Assembly: GCA_029228645.1 (NCBI GenBank)
Contig: JAPTHR010000003.1
Location: forward strand, 1 to 64,000
From: Gammaproteobacteria bacterium Milos-ODIII6
Lineage (GTDB): Bacteria > Pseudomonadota > Gammaproteobacteria > Chromatiales > Chromatiaceae
Reading direction: 5' to 3'
Length of the DNA: 64,000 bases
Part shown: positions 9,943 through 19,661 of the stretch, piece after piece
Layout of the letters: every line of letters starts with the position of its first letter
How positions within the stretch are numbered: the first letter of the stretch is position 1
Program-made: the position numbers and the translations under genes
The notes under the pieces: generated by a model
Told to the model about the DNA's origin: nothing
Database searches by the model: none
The model's input: the letters and a program-made list of their open reading frames with translations, nothing else

Positions 9943-10227
9943 TTTCAGAGTGTTACCAAACTTCACGTGGCCAGCTTGAATTAACACTCTGTTCTATGTG
10001 GTTTTTGCAACGATCTTGCCGGCGCATCTTGAACGATCCCTCTCAAACCATAGCGGGCTATGCTTCTTCGAGCGATCGTTCAATCTGCTTGCCCACATCG
10101 CCCCAAAATTCCACATCCCGGTGAGCGATGCGGGCTGGCCCCAAATAGCTACCCGGGCATAAAAAACCCCGCCGCTTCCATGCGGCAGGGTCAGGGTGTC
10201 GCCCGGCTTGGTTGGCAAACTCTGAAA
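9943..10227. repeat. Candidate MITE or structured repeat after proB
   Basis: Ends TTTCAGAGTGTTACCAA (9943-9959) and, inverted, TTTCAGAGTTTGCCAA (10212-10227) resemble each other with one gap. Inside are a 10-bp inverted repeat TTGAACGATC / GATCGTTCAA (10029-10038 and 10074-10083) enclosing CATAGC-GG-GCTATG, and CAGAGTGTTA paired with TAACACTCTG (9946-9955, about 9984-9993). No convincing gene lies between proB and rpsT, and 10228-10375 shows nothing further. No target duplication is obvious. Confidence 0.45.
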
Positions 10228-10375
10228 TCCATTGAGCCTCCTGGCTGCGTGTTCATCCCTGGAGTCCCTTCGGCGACAACTTCAGTATTGGCCAGATTCC
10301 GTTTCAGTGCTTGCGAAGAGTTCCCGGCGATTTGTAGGAAAAATCTGAAGTTCGGCCTCAAACTCGACGCTCAAG

Positions 10376-10401
10376 AAAAAAGCCGGCGATGCCGGCTTTT
10401 T
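10376..10401. terminator. Terminator of rpsT (bidirectional form)
   Basis: AAAAAAGCCGGC-GAT-GCCGGCTTTTT is a symmetrical stem with an A run on one side and a T run on the other. It lies 25 bp past the rpsT stop on the minus strand. Confidence 0.9.
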
Positions 10402-10426
10402 CAGGTCGCTAGCAGGAGATGTCCCC

Positions 10427-10687
10427 TCAGAGCGCCTTGATCTGTGCATTCAGGCGGCTCTTGTGGCGGGCGGCCTTGTTCTTGTGGATCAGGCCGCTGC
10501 CGGCCATACGATCGAGAGCCGGGGCAGCTGCCTTGAAGGCGTTTTCCGCTGCTGCCTTGTCGCCAGCGTCGATGGCCTTGATGACCTTTTTAACCTCGGT
10601 GCGCATCATGCTGCGACGGCTCGCATTGAGTTGACGACGCTTTTCCGACTGGCGTGCGCGCTTGCGTGCTTGAGCAGAGTTGGCCAC
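10427..10687 (-). CDS. rpsT: 30S ribosomal protein S20
   Basis: The 86-residue product starts '(M)[17 protein letters not shown]' and is rich in Lys/Arg, as in S20, which binds 16S rRNA early in small-subunit assembly. The start is GTG at 10685-10687, chosen because it gives the invariant N-terminus and has AGGAGA 6 bp upstream. A longer frame to 10759 is not supported. It is divergent from murJ, a common gammaproteobacterial pairing. Confidence 0.96.
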   Translation of the reverse strand: MANSAQARKRARQSEKRRQLNASRRSMMRTEVKKVIKAIDAGDKAAAENAFKAAAPALDRMAGSGLIHKNKAARHKSRLNAQIKAL

Positions 10688-10836
10688 TTGGATCTCCTGA
10701 AAGGTGTCTGGCTTCGTAAAAAGACGCAGGATTATCGGTGCGGGGGTGGCGCTTGTCAAGTCCCTGGCCCGGAGTGGTGTTGCCTGCGCAGCAGACCTCT
10801 ATAATCCCCCCTTCGCTTGCCTGGGGGGACCGGACG

Positions 10837-12381
10837 CTGTCTCTGTTTCGATCCTTATCGACGGTCGGGGTGTTCACCCTTTCCTCGCGGATACTCGGTT
10901 TCGTGCGCGACCTGGTGCTGGCGCAGGTATTCGGTGCCAATGCCATGACCGATGCCTTCTTCGTGGCCTTCAAAATCCCCAATTTCCTGCGACGCTTGTT
11001 TGCCGAAGGTGCCTTTGCCACCGCGTTCGTTCCGGTGTTGACCGAATACAAGGAGAAACGCGAATTCAGCGAGCTCAAGGGCTTCGTCGATCACATCGCC
11101 GGCAGCCTTGGCCTGGTGGTTCTGCTGGTCTCCCTGATCGGGGTCGTGGCGGCGCCTTTGGTGGTGAGCATGTTCGCCTTCGGCTGGGTCATGGGCGAGC
11201 AGGAGGAGAAGCTGAGCCTGGCGGCGGAGATGCTCCGCCTGACCTTTCCCTACCTGTTTTTCATCTCCCTGACGGCTTTTGCCGGCGGCATCATGAACGC
11301 CTGGAACCGGTTTGCGGTGCCCGCCTTTACCCCGGTGCTGCTGAACCTGGCGCTGATCGGCTGCGCCCTGTGGCTCAGTCCGCAGCTGCAGCAGCCGATC
11401 GTGGCCCTGGCCTGGGGGGTACTGCTGGCGGGGGTCACGCAGTTCGTATTTCAACTGCCTTTCCTGGGGCGCCTGGACCTGCTGCCGCGGCCGCGCCCGG
11501 CGTTTTCGGATCCCGGGGTACGACGCGTGCTGCGCCTGATGGTGCCGGCGCTGTTCGCCGTCTCGGTCACCCAGATCAATCTCCTTCTGGATACGGTGCT
11601 CGCCTCGACCCTGCAGACGGGCAGTATCTCCTGGCTGTACTACTCCGACCGACTCATGGAGTTTCCCGTGGGGTTGCTCGGGGTGGCCCTGGGGACGGTG
11701 CTGCTGCCGAGGCTGTCGCGCGAGCGCGCCGCCGAGTCGCCGCACGATTTCGTGCATACCCTGGACTGGGGCCTGCGGATCGCGTTGATATTCGGCTTGC
11801 CGGCCGCAGTCGGGCTGGCTGTTCTCGCCGGGCCAGTGATCGGCACGCTGTTTCTTTCGGACGTCTTTACCCCGGATGACGTCAGGATGTCGCAGCGCAG
11901 CCTGATTGCCTACTCGGCCGGACTGCTGGCCTTCATACTGATCAAGGTGCTCGCGCCAGCCTACTATGCGCGCCAGGACACTCGCACCCCGGTGCGCATC
12001 GGTGTGATCGCGATGGCGGCCAATATGGCGCTCAATCTCGCGCTGATCTTCCCCATGCAACATGCCGGCCTGGCGCTCGCCACCAGTCTGGCGGCGTACA
12101 TCAACGCCTACCTGCTTTGGCGAGGCCTTTATCGCACCGGTGTGTATCGACCGCTCGCGGGCTGGGGGCGTCTCCTGCTGCAGGTGGGATCCGGGTGCGC
12201 GGCGATGGGGGGGCTGCTGTATTTCGGGGCAGGGGAGCTCGGGTCCTGGTTCGACATGGGGGCCGGCGAGCGGGTGCTGCGCCTGGGCGGTTGGGTAGTG
12301 GCCGGGATACTGGTCTATTGCGGGGTCCTGATTGCCCTGGGACTGCGGCCGGCGATGCTGTTGCGTCGGGAGGTTCATTAG
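10837..12381 (+). CDS. murJ: Lipid II flippase MurJ
   Basis: The polytopic inner-membrane protein (about 514 residues, 13-14 predicted helices) flips lipid II to the periplasm for peptidoglycan synthesis. The N-terminus 'SLFRSLSTVGVFTLSSRILGFVRDLVLAQVFGA' and 'AFFVAFKIPNFLRRLFAEGAF' are classic MurJ/MviN. The start is uncertain. CTG at 10837 has GGGGGGA 7 bp upstream and gives the expected N-terminus, while the in-frame ATG at 10738 would add 33 unlikely residues overlapping the rpsT region. lspA follows 1 bp after the stop. Confidence 0.93.
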   Translation: MSLFRSLSTVGVFTLSSRILGFVRDLVLAQVFGANAMTDAFFVAFKIPNFLRRLFAEGAFATAFVPVLTEYKEKREFSELKGFVDHIAGSLGLVVLLVSLIGVVAAPLVVSMFAFGWVMGEQEEKLSLAAEMLRLTFPYLFFISLTAFAGGIMNAWNRFAVPAFTPVLLNLALIGCALWLSPQLQQPIVALAWGVLLAGVTQFVFQLPFLGRLDLLPRPRPAFSDPGVRRVLRLMVPALFAVSVTQINLLLDTVLASTLQTGSISWLYYSDRLMEFPVGLLGVALGTVLLPRLSRERAAESPHDFVHTLDWGLRIALIFGLPAAVGLAVLAGPVIGTLFLSDVFTPDDVRMSQRSLIAYSAGLLAFILIKVLAPAYYARQDTRTPVRIGVIAMAANMALNLALIFPMQHAGLALATSLAAYINAYLLWRGLYRTGVYRPLAGWGRLLLQVGSGCAAMGGLLYFGAGELGSWFDMGAGERVLRLGGWVVAGILVYCGVLIALGLRPAMLLRREVH

Positions 12382-12382
12382 A

Positions 12383-12853
12383 ATGGCGCGTTTCTTCACG
12401 CTCAGCGTGGTGGTGGTGTTGCTTGACCAGGCCAGCAAGTTCTGGGTGCTCGCGCGTTTCCGGGAGTACGAGGTCCTGGAGGTCTGGCCGGTATTCAACC
12501 TGACCCTGGTGTTCAACCGGGGCGCGGCTTTCAGCTTTCTCGCGGACGCCGGTGGCTGGCAGCACTACCTGTTCATCGGTCTCGCCTCGCTGGTGTCGAT
12601 CGTGCTGGTCGTCTGGATCCGGAAGTCCGCGGTCGAGCGCCCCCTGGAAGCCTTGGCTTTGAGCTTCATTCTCGGTGGCGCGGTCGGCAATCTGATCGAC
12701 CGCCTGCGCCTGGGCAAGGTGGTGGACTTCCTGCAGTGGCATTGGCAGGAGCACTATTTTCCCTCTTTCAACCTGGCGGACGCAGCAATCACCCTCGGCG
12801 TGGGCCTGATGTTGCTGGACTGGTTGCTGGAGACGCGTCGTCAGGCGCGCTGA
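12383..12853 (+). CDS. lspA: Lipoprotein signal peptidase (signal peptidase II)
   Basis: The 156-residue inner-membrane aspartic protease cleaves signal peptides from diacylglyceryl-prolipoproteins. The two catalytic motifs are present: 'GGAVGNLIDRLRLGKVVDF' and 'FNLADAAITLGV'. 'LVFNRGAAFSFL' is also conserved. Start at 12383 has GGGAGG upstream; an earlier ATG at 12332 lies inside murJ. The usual place for lspA is after ileS; here it lies between murJ and ribF. Confidence 0.95.
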   Translation: MARFFTLSVVVVLLDQASKFWVLARFREYEVLEVWPVFNLTLVFNRGAAFSFLADAGGWQHYLFIGLASLVSIVLVVWIRKSAVERPLEALALSFILGGAVGNLIDRLRLGKVVDFLQWHWQEHYFPSFNLADAAITLGVGLMLLDWLLETRRQAR

Positions 12854-12925
12854 GCGGCGGCTGCTTCGGCGCCGGTGGAAGGCAGGCTTGGGATATAATC
12901 GTCTGTCTCTTTCTCTGGGGGTCTC

Positions 12926-13891
12926 GTGTTACTCATTCGCGGACAGCACAACCTGCGTCCCGGGCATCGTGGCTGCGTGGCGACAATCGGTAATTTCGAT
13001 GGCGTGCACCTCGGGCATCAGGCGGTTTTCGAGGCGCTCAAGACGCGTGCTTCGACGCTTGGCCTGCCGTCGCTGGTGATCACTTTCGAGCCCCAGCCGC
13101 TGGAGTATTTTCGTCCGGAGGTGGCGCCGTCCCGCTTGACCCGGGCGCGCGAGAAGCTGCATTTCATCCGCGCCGCGGGCATCCAGCGGGTGCTGCTGCT
13201 GCGTTTCGACCAGGACCTGGCATTCATGCCGGCGAAGGACTTCATCCGGGAAATCCTGGTCGACGCGCTCGGCGTGAACCATTTGTACGTCGGTGATGAT
13301 TTCCGCTTCGGCCGCGATCGCGGCGGTGATTACGCCCTGCTCGAATCCGAGGGGCGGAGGTTGGGTTTCACGGTGGAGAGCCTGTCCACTGTCAGCGACG
13401 CCTGCGGGCGCATCAGCAGTACCCGCATTCGCCAGGCCCTGCTGGCCGGTGACCTCGAGACCGCCCGCTGCTGCCTGGGGAGAGACTTCTCGATCAGCGG
13501 CCGGGTGGAACACGGGCACAAGCGCGGGCGGACGATCGGTTTTCCAACCATGAACGTCGGCCTGGCACGATCCTCAAGTCCGCTGCGTGGCGTGTTCGCG
13601 GTCCAGGTGGACGGTCTCGAGACCGGGGCCGTGAACGGTGTGGCCAACGTCGGCAACCGTCCCACCCTGCAGGGTGACGATCGGTTTCTGCTGGAGGTAC
13701 ATCTGTTCGATTTCGACCGTGATGTGTATGGCAAAGCGGTTACGGTGCGTTTCATCCAGCGCATCCGAGACGAGAAAAAATTCGAATCCTTTGACCAGTT
13801 GCGCGTCCAGATCCTGCGTGATGCCGAGGCAGCCCGGGTGCTGCTGGCGCAGGCATCTGGCGAGCGACAATACAATCAGGTCCTGACGTGA
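12926..13891 (+). CDS. ribF: Bifunctional riboflavin kinase / FAD synthetase
   Basis: This 321-residue enzyme makes FMN and FAD from riboflavin. The N-terminal adenylyltransferase domain shows '[15 protein letters not shown]' and '[14 protein letters not shown]'. The C-terminal kinase domain shows '[11 protein letters not shown]' and '[12 protein letters not shown]'. The start is GTG at 12926, giving the typical '[21 protein letters not shown]'. The GTGA junction at 13888 couples it to ileS. Confidence 0.95.
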   Translation: MLLIRGQHNLRPGHRGCVATIGNFDGVHLGHQAVFEALKTRASTLGLPSLVITFEPQPLEYFRPEVAPSRLTRAREKLHFIRAAGIQRVLLLRFDQDLAFMPAKDFIREILVDALGVNHLYVGDDFRFGRDRGGDYALLESEGRRLGFTVESLSTVSDACGRISSTRIRQALLAGDLETARCCLGRDFSISGRVEHGHKRGRTIGFPTMNVGLARSSSPLRGVFAVQVDGLETGAVNGVANVGNRPTLQGDDRFLLEVHLFDFDRDVYGKAVTVRFIQRIRDEKKFESFDQLRVQILRDAEAARVLLAQASGERQYNQVLT

Positions 13892-16692
13892 GCGACTACA
13901 AACATACCCTGAACCTGCCGAAAACCGGCTTCCCCATGAAGGCCAATCTTGCCCAGCGCGAGCCGGAGATGCTCAAGCGCTGGGAGGCGGGCGGCTTGTA
14001 TCGAAAGATCCGCGAGACCTTTGCCGGGCACGAGAAGTTCATCCTGCACGACGGTCCACCCTATGCGAATGGGGACATCCATATCGGGCATGCGGTCAAC
14101 AAGCTGCTCAAGGACATGATCATCAAGGGGCGGACCCTGGACGGCTTTGACGCACCCTATGTGCCCGGCTGGGACTGCCACGGCCTGCCCATCGAGTTGC
14201 AGGTCGAGAAGAAAGTCGGCAAGCCGGGACGCAAGGTCAGTGCCGCCGAATTCCGCCAGGCCTGCCGCGAGTATGCCTTCCGCCAGGTGGACCGCCAGCG
14301 CGAGGACTTCAAGCGCCTGGGGGTGCTCGGCGACTGGGATGACCCCTATCTCACCATGAACCCCGCACAGGAGGCGGACATCATCCGTTCCCTGGGACGG
14401 ATTGCCGCCAACGGGCATATCGTCAAGGGTGCCAAGCCTGTGCACTGGTGCACCGACTGCGGTTCTGCCCTGGCGGAGGCCGAGGTGGAATACAAGGACA
14501 AGGAATCCTGGGCCATCGACGTGCGGTTCGAAGCGCTTGACCCGGACACGCTGGCGAGCCGTTTCGACGGCGATGCGGGCAGCGGCCGGCTCTCGGTGGT
14601 CATCTGGACGACCACGCCGTGGACTCTGCCGGCAAACCAGGCGGTGGCTCTGAACCCGGGCCTGGACTACGTGCTGGTGCAGGCGGGCGAGGAACGCCTG
14701 GTGCTGGCCGAGGGGATGTTGCAACCGGCCATGACACGCTGGGGCATCGGCGATTACCGGATCCTGGGCAGGGCCCAGGGCGAGGCGCTCGAGCACCTGC
14801 GACTGCGGCATCCCTTCTACACACGCGAGGTGCCGCTCATCCTGGGCGACCATGTCACCCTGGATGCGGGTACGGGCGCGGTGCATACCGCGCCGGGGCA
14901 CGGCGTCGAGGACTTTGTGGTCGGGCAGCACTACGACCTGCCGGTGGACAACCCGGTCAACGGCAATGGCGTATTCGTCGAGGGCACCGAGCTGTTTGCC
15001 GGCGAGCACGTGTTCGCCGCCAACGATCATGTGCTGGAGGTTTTGCGCGAGCGCAATGCCCTGCTGCACGCGGAGAAGCTGCAGCACAGCTACCCGGTTT
15101 GCTGGCGCCACAAGACCCCCATCATCTTCCGCGCCACCCCGCAATGGTTCATCGGCATGGAAAAAAATGGTCTGCGCGAGGCGGCCATGGGTGAGATCGA
15201 CAAGGTCGAATGGATCCCGGACTGGGGTAGGGCGCGCATCCATGGCATGGTTGCCAATCGACCCGACTGGTGCATATCGCGGCAGCGCACCTGGGGCGTG
15301 CCGATCGCCCTGTTCGTGCATCGCGACAACGGCGAACTGCATCCGCAAACCCAGGATCTGATCGAGCAGGTCGCGCTGCGGGTTGAGCGGGACGGCATCC
15401 AGGCCTGGTTCGATCTCGAACCCGCCGAGCTGCTCGGGGACGACGCTGAGCTGTACGAGAAGGTCCCCGACACCCTCGATGTGTGGTTCGACTCGGGCGT
15501 TACCCACGCCTGCGTGCTGGACCGGCGCGCAGACCTGCGTCGCCCGGCGGACCTCTACCTCGAGGGTTCGGATCAGCACCGCGGCTGGTTCCAGTCGTCG
15601 CTGCTGTCCTCGGTGGCCATGCTGGGGGAGGCGCCCTATGCGGCCTGCCTGACGCACGGGTTCACCGTGGACGCACAAGGCAAGAAGATGTCCAAGTCGC
15701 TGGGCAACGTCGTCAGTCCACAGCAGGTGATGAAGACCCTGGGCGCCGACATCATCCGTCTCTGGGTCGCGGCAACCGACTACCGCGCCGAGATGTCGGT
15801 TTCGGACGAGATCCTCAAGCGCATGGCGGATGCCTACCGGCGCATGCGCAACACCTTGCGCTTCCTGCTATCCAACCTGCATGGCTTCGATCCCGCACAA
15901 AACCTGGTACCCCATGAAGACATGCTGGCGCTGGACCAGTGGGCGGTCGACCGCGCCTACCTGTTGCAGGAGGAGATCCGCCAGGCCTACCGCGAATTCA
16001 ATTTTCACATCGTCTACCAGAAGGTGCTGAACTTCTGCGTGGCGGACATGGGCGGGTTCTACCTGGATGTGGTCAAGGACCGCCAGTACACCATGCAGGC
16101 GGACAGTCTCGGCCGTCGCTCCTGCCAGAGCGCGATGTATCACATCGCCGAGGGCATGGTGCGCTGGCTGGCGCCGATCATGAGTTTCACCGCCGACGAG
16201 GCCTGGGGTTTTCTGCCCGGCGAGCGCTCCGAATCGGTGTTCCTCGAGACCTGGCATGAGGGGCTGCGGGCAATACCCGGGGGCGCGCAGGATCGGGCTT
16301 TCTGGGAGACCGTCGTTCAGGTGCGATCGGCAGTAAGCAAACAATTGGAGGCGATGCGCAAAGATGGGGCCATCGGCTCCTCCCTCGATGCCGAGGTGGA
16401 TCTGTACGGCGACCCGAAGCTGATGGAGGCATTGGCGCGCCTCGGAGAGGAGTTGCGTTTCGTGCTCATCACCTCCGAGGCACGGGTGCACGCCGGAGGG
16501 GAGAAGCCGGCCTCGGCCCAGGCGAGCGAACTCGCCGGTCTGTTTGTCGACGCGCAGGCCAGCCGCCTCGCGAAATGCCCGCGTTGCTGGCACCATCGCC
16601 CCGACGTCGGTGCCGACAGTGAACATCCGGATTTGTGCGGGCGCTGCGCCGACAATGTCGCCGGCGCGGGCGAGTCGCGCCGGTTTGCCTGA
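13888..16692 (+). CDS. ileS: Isoleucyl-tRNA synthetase
   Basis: This 934-residue class I synthetase carries '[12 protein letters not shown]' (HIGH motif, about 65), the '[13 protein letters not shown]' editing-domain start (about 240), 'KKMSKSLGN' (about 600), the anticodon-binding helices and a C-terminal zinc site 'CPRCWHH' with 'LCGRC'. It charges tRNA-Ile and hydrolyses mischarged Val-tRNA. Length matches the family. The GTG start overlaps the ribF stop. Confidence 0.98.
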   Translation: MSDYKHTLNLPKTGFPMKANLAQREPEMLKRWEAGGLYRKIRETFAGHEKFILHDGPPYANGDIHIGHAVNKLLKDMIIKGRTLDGFDAPYVPGWDCHGLPIELQVEKKVGKPGRKVSAAEFRQACREYAFRQVDRQREDFKRLGVLGDWDDPYLTMNPAQEADIIRSLGRIAANGHIVKGAKPVHWCTDCGSALAEAEVEYKDKESWAIDVRFEALDPDTLASRFDGDAGSGRLSVVIWTTTPWTLPANQAVALNPGLDYVLVQAGEERLVLAEGMLQPAMTRWGIGDYRILGRAQGEALEHLRLRHPFYTREVPLILGDHVTLDAGTGAVHTAPGHGVEDFVVGQHYDLPVDNPVNGNGVFVEGTELFAGEHVFAANDHVLEVLRERNALLHAEKLQHSYPVCWRHKTPIIFRATPQWFIGMEKNGLREAAMGEIDKVEWIPDWGRARIHGMVANRPDWCISRQRTWGVPIALFVHRDNGELHPQTQDLIEQVALRVERDGIQAWFDLEPAELLGDDAELYEKVPDTLDVWFDSGVTHACVLDRRADLRRPADLYLEGSDQHRGWFQSSLLSSVAMLGEAPYAACLTHGFTVDAQGKKMSKSLGNVVSPQQVMKTLGADIIRLWVAATDYRAEMSVSDEILKRMADAYRRMRNTLRFLLSNLHGFDPAQNLVPHEDMLALDQWAVDRAYLLQEEIRQAYREFNFHIVYQKVLNFCVADMGGFYLDVVKDRQYTMQADSLGRRSCQSAMYHIAEGMVRWLAPIMSFTADEAWGFLPGERSESVFLETWHEGLRAIPGGAQDRAFWETVVQVRSAVSKQLEAMRKDGAIGSSLDAEVDLYGDPKLMEALARLGEELRFVLITSEARVHAGGEKPASAQASELAGLFVDAQASRLAKCPRCWHHRPDVGADSEHPDLCGRCADNVAGAGESRRFA

Positions 16693-16817
16693 GTTTCAGG
16701 CGGGACGAATGTGACACAAGCTCGCGCGCGGGTGGGGGAACCGATTTCCGGTTCAAGCGCCCAGCGAGTCTGCCGCTATGGATACAGGAATTCCAACGTA
16801 AGGGAAGTAGTCGAACA

Positions 16818-17426
16818 ATGAGCGAAAAATCCAGCAACGTCGTATGGCACAAGCCGACGGTTCATCGTGAGGACCGCGAGCAGCGCAATCATCACAAGGC
16901 GATGGTCCTGTGGTTCACTGGGCTGTCCGCCTCGGGCAAGTCCACCCTCGCGCATGCGCTCGAGGATCGGCTGCACAAGATGGGGGTGCATACCTTCGTA
17001 CTGGACGGCGATAACGTGCGTCATGGCCTCTGCTCGGACCTCGGCTTCAGCCTCGAGGACCGGGAGGAAAACCTCCGGCGTATTGGTGAGGTCGCCAAGC
17101 TGATGCTGGAAACCGGCGTCATGGTGCTGACCGCCTTCATATCGCCCATGCGGAAAGACCGCGAGAGCGTGCGCAGCCTGTTCCCGCACGGCGATTTTGT
17201 CGAAATCTTCTGTGACACCAGTCTTGAAGTGTGCGAGTCGCGCGATCCCAAGGGGCTGTACAAGCGTGCCCGGGCTGGAGAGATCCCGGAGTTCACCGGT
17301 ATCTCCTCGCCCTACGAGCCGCCGGTCAACCCGGAGTTGCGCTGTCCCACCGGCGAGGAAAGCGTCGAGCGCAACGTCGACATGGTGATCGAGTTGCTGC
17401 AAAAGCGCGGTACCCTGGCACTCTGA
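16818..17426 (+). CDS. cysC: Adenylylsulfate (APS) kinase
   Basis: The 202-residue enzyme phosphorylates APS to PAPS for sulfate assimilation or sulfonation. The P-loop 'GLSASGKST' is at about 35-43, followed by '[17 protein letters not shown]' and '[20 protein letters not shown]'. It is a stand-alone kinase without a CysN domain, and no cysD/cysN lies in the window. Confidence 0.95.
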   Translation: MSEKSSNVVWHKPTVHREDREQRNHHKAMVLWFTGLSASGKSTLAHALEDRLHKMGVHTFVLDGDNVRHGLCSDLGFSLEDREENLRRIGEVAKLMLETGVMVLTAFISPMRKDRESVRSLFPHGDFVEIFCDTSLEVCESRDPKGLYKRARAGEIPEFTGISSPYEPPVNPELRCPTGEESVERNVDMVIELLQKRGTLAL

Positions 17427-17448
17427 GCCCGGTGCGCCTGAGCACCCG

Positions 17449-18243
17449 TTAGCGGCGGAACTGTCGCTCGCTGGGCGTTCGGATGGTCGCCTGTTGCTGG
17501 CTGCACAGGCGTTCGACGCCCTCTGCCAGAGCAGGACCCGGCCGTCCCAGCAGTTTCGATCCGAGCGGGCTGTCCGAGCGCAACGCCAGCCTCGATAGAC
17601 CCTCTCTCGACAGGACCGACTCGCGATCGACGGCGAACACGGGTAGCGCCAGATCCTCAAAGGTATTTCGCAGGCGCACTCGGGACAGGGCGTCGTTGAG
17701 CCAGTGCGCTCCGCCAATGCTCATTGCCGGGCGATCCCAGATCTGGACATACACCTCTCTCTCCGGAAGCTCGGCACACGGGGTCTGCAGTCGCGCAAGG
17801 AAGCGGCGAGCCGCCGCTTCAGCCGTTTTTTGAGTGCCCAGGCGTCGCCCGATGGCGCGGATATCCGCCGCGATTTCCTCCAGGTCGTCGGGCTCACTGA
17901 GAAAGACCGGGACACCCTGTTCGCGCAGCCAGGCAATATCGGCCGGGCGGTTGCCCGAGCGCCAGGCGACCACCAGGTCCGGGCTGAGGGTCAGTACCTG
18001 CTCCCTGTCAATCCCACCCACGACGCTCAGGGCGACAATCCCGTGCGGCAGGGGGGTGTCCGCCGGAACGGCGGCCAGCAGCCGCTCCCGCCCACCCGCG
18101 GCGATGATCATCTCGGTGGTATGCGGCGCCAGGCTGATGACCCGCGTGGCCGCAGCCGCCTGTCCGGCCAGGATGGCCGCGAGCAGGATGGCCGCGAGCA
18201 GGATGGCCGCGAGCAGGGTGGCGACCCAGGCGGTACGCTTCAT
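17449..18243 (-). CDS. BtuF-like periplasmic cobalamin/metal-chelate binding protein
   Basis: The 264-residue protein has a signal peptide and a helical-backbone (cluster A-II) substrate-binding fold: 'RVISLAPHTTEMIIAAGG' first and 'LSPDLVVAWRSGNRPADIAWLREQGVPVF' in the middle, as in BtuF and related B12 or haem/siderophore binders. It would deliver substrate to an ABC importer, but no permease or ATPase is nearby. The signal-peptide core is built from three identical 15-bp repeats encoding L-L-A-A-I. It overlaps ampE by 4 bp. Confidence 0.75.
   Translation of the reverse strand: MKRTAWVATLLAAILLAAILLAAILAGQAAAATRVISLAPHTTEMIIAAGGRERLLAAVPADTPLPHGIVALSVVGGIDREQVLTLSPDLVVAWRSGNRPADIAWLREQGVPVFLSEPDDLEEIAADIRAIGRRLGTQKTAEAAARRFLARLQTPCAELPEREVYVQIWDRPAMSIGGAHWLNDALSRVRLRNTFEDLALPVFAVDRESVLSREGLSRLALRSDSPLGSKLLGRPGPALAEGVERLCSQQQATIRTPSERQFRR
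18171..18215 (-). repeat. Three 15-bp tandem repeats inside a signal peptide
   Basis: GGATGGCCGCGAGCA occurs three times without change at 18171, 18186 and 18201. In the minus-strand gene each unit adds L-L-A-A-I to the hydrophobic core of the BtuF-like signal peptide, so copy number changes keep the frame but change core length. Confidence 0.9.
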
Positions 18244-19082
18244 ATCAGGGTCAGCAGCCAGGCAACCCCGAGGATGGTCACGATCGATCCCAGTGAGCGC
18301 CAGGCAAGCTGCAGGGTGTTGTCGAATCGCTGTATCGGACCCATATCCCGGACGTCACCAAGGGCGGCTTCTCCGGTCGCTATCAGCAGTGCCTCGTTGC
18401 TGTCGCAACCGGGGGAATCCGGGCGGCATTGCTGCCAGGCGCCCGCGACTGCCTTGAAATCCCCGGCGATGGCGAAAGCGGCAGCGTTTGCCCGCGCAGG
18501 AATCCAGTTGAGCACATTGAACAAACGGGTTGCCCAGGAGGAATCCCGATTGCCATCCGTGCTTGCCTGCATCTGCTCCGAGAGGCGGTAGGCGACGGCG
18601 CCCACAGCGCCGAGCAGGGCAAACCAGCATACCGGTCCGATGTACATGCGGCAGGCGGCGAGCAACAGGCCCTGCTGTATCCGGTCTTCCGCGGGCTTGT
18701 CCGACCCCGCATCCGTCGCCCCGGATTCGGCCAGGATGTTACCCAGCGCGGCATCGTCCCCCCCGTGTGCCTGTGCCAGCCGGTCGGCAGCATCATCCAG
18801 ATTGGCCGGTCCGAGGCACAACAGCAGGATCGCTGACTCGAACAAGAAAACCGGCACGTCGCCCAGCAGAGGGACAAGGCTGTACTGCAGCCAGGCTACG
18901 ATCGCGACCAGGGGCACGAGTGCCAGCGCGCCCAACCACGCCGATTTCTGCAGATTCTTCAGCCACTGGCGTCGCGTCCACCAGGCGGTATAGTTGTTCA
19001 GCCAGGCAAATTGCCTCCACCCGGTGACATCCGGAAAGACGCGGTCGATGAACAGGGCGATCAACAGGGCAGGAAAACTCAT
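18240..19082 (-). CDS. ampE: AmpE-like membrane protein (CobD/CbiB-related)
   Basis: The 280-residue inner-membrane protein starts 'FPALLIALFIDRVFPDVTGWRQFAWLNNY' and has four or so hydrophobic segments (about 40-62, 74-92, 145-165, 262-280). AmpE proteins are CobD/CbiB relatives encoded next to AmpD and linked to beta-lactamase regulation. Here ampD lies immediately upstream, which supports AmpE over cobalamin-synthesis CbiB, although the BtuF-like neighbour leaves some doubt. Confidence 0.8.
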   Translation of the reverse strand: MSFPALLIALFIDRVFPDVTGWRQFAWLNNYTAWWTRRQWLKNLQKSAWLGALALVPLVAIVAWLQYSLVPLLGDVPVFLFESAILLLCLGPANLDDAADRLAQAHGGDDAALGNILAESGATDAGSDKPAEDRIQQGLLLAACRMYIGPVCWFALLGAVGAVAYRLSEQMQASTDGNRDSSWATRLFNVLNWIPARANAAAFAIAGDFKAVAGAWQQCRPDSPGCDSNEALLIATGEAALGDVRDMGPIQRFDNTLQLAWRSLGSIVTILGVAWLLTLI

Positions 19083-19115
19083 CGCGGTTTTGGCCTTGGG
19101 GTCGGAGGCCGGATG

Positions 19116-19661
19116 TTAACCTACTAGTTCGCGATACCGCTCCCATTCAAAGCCTGGGCCCGGGTCGGTCTTGCGGTCCGGCGCGATATCGCTGTGGCCG
19201 ATTATTCGTTCCGGAGTGATCCCGGGGTAGAGGGCGCGGATTGTACGGGTCAGCTTGGCCAGGGTGCGGTATTGCGCTTCGGTAAAGGTCGCGTCGTCGG
19301 TGCCCTCGAGTTCGATCCCGATCGAATAGTCATTGCACTTTTCCCTGCCGTCGAAGCACGACAGGCCGGCATGCCAGGCCCGCCGGTTGAGCGGCACGAA
19401 CTGCTGGGCGTGCCCATCGCGTTGGATGAAAAGGTGGGACGAAACCTGCAGATTGGCGATCTCCCGGAAATAGGGGTGGGCTTCACAGTCGAGGCGGTTC
19501 TGGAAAAATGCCTCGACCTCGTCTCCGCCAAAGACTCCCGGGGGCAGGCTGATGCTGTGGATCACCAGGAGGTCGATATCCTCGGGGTCCGGACGTTCAT
19601 CGCAGTTTGGAGAGGGTGTGCGGTGAACACCCTCCAGCCAGCCGTTCGCCTGGCGGTTCAT
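19116..19661 (-). CDS. ampD: 1,6-anhydro-N-acetylmuramyl-L-alanine amidase AmpD
   Basis: The 181-residue cytoplasmic zinc amidase removes peptides from anhydro-muropeptides during cell-wall recycling. Zinc ligands are visible in 'LLVIHSISLP' and 'RIIGHSDIAPDRKTDPGPGFEW', with substrate contacts in 'RRAWHAGLSCF' and 'DYSIGIELEG'. It overlaps the preceding thioredoxin-like gene by 4 bp and is followed by ampE. Confidence 0.95.
   Translation of the reverse strand: MNRQANGWLEGVHRTPSPNCDERPDPEDIDLLVIHSISLPPGVFGGDEVEAFFQNRLDCEAHPYFREIANLQVSSHLFIQRDGHAQQFVPLNRRAWHAGLSCFDGREKCNDYSIGIELEGTDDATFTEAQYRTLAKLTRTIRALYPGITPERIIGHSDIAPDRKTDPGPGFEWERYRELVG

Noticed and set aside
9994-10218. Minus-strand 74-codon frame between proB and rpsT
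   Set aside because: It lies wholly inside the inverted-repeat element and reads through its hairpins; no recognised domain.
10855-12516. Minus-strand open frame of 553 codons over murJ
   Set aside because: Highly biased Gln/Arg/His composition and full overlap with murJ.
13876-15678. Minus-strand open frame of 600 codons inside ileS
   Set aside because: Antisense to a certain ileS gene with all synthetase motifs; no recognisable domain.
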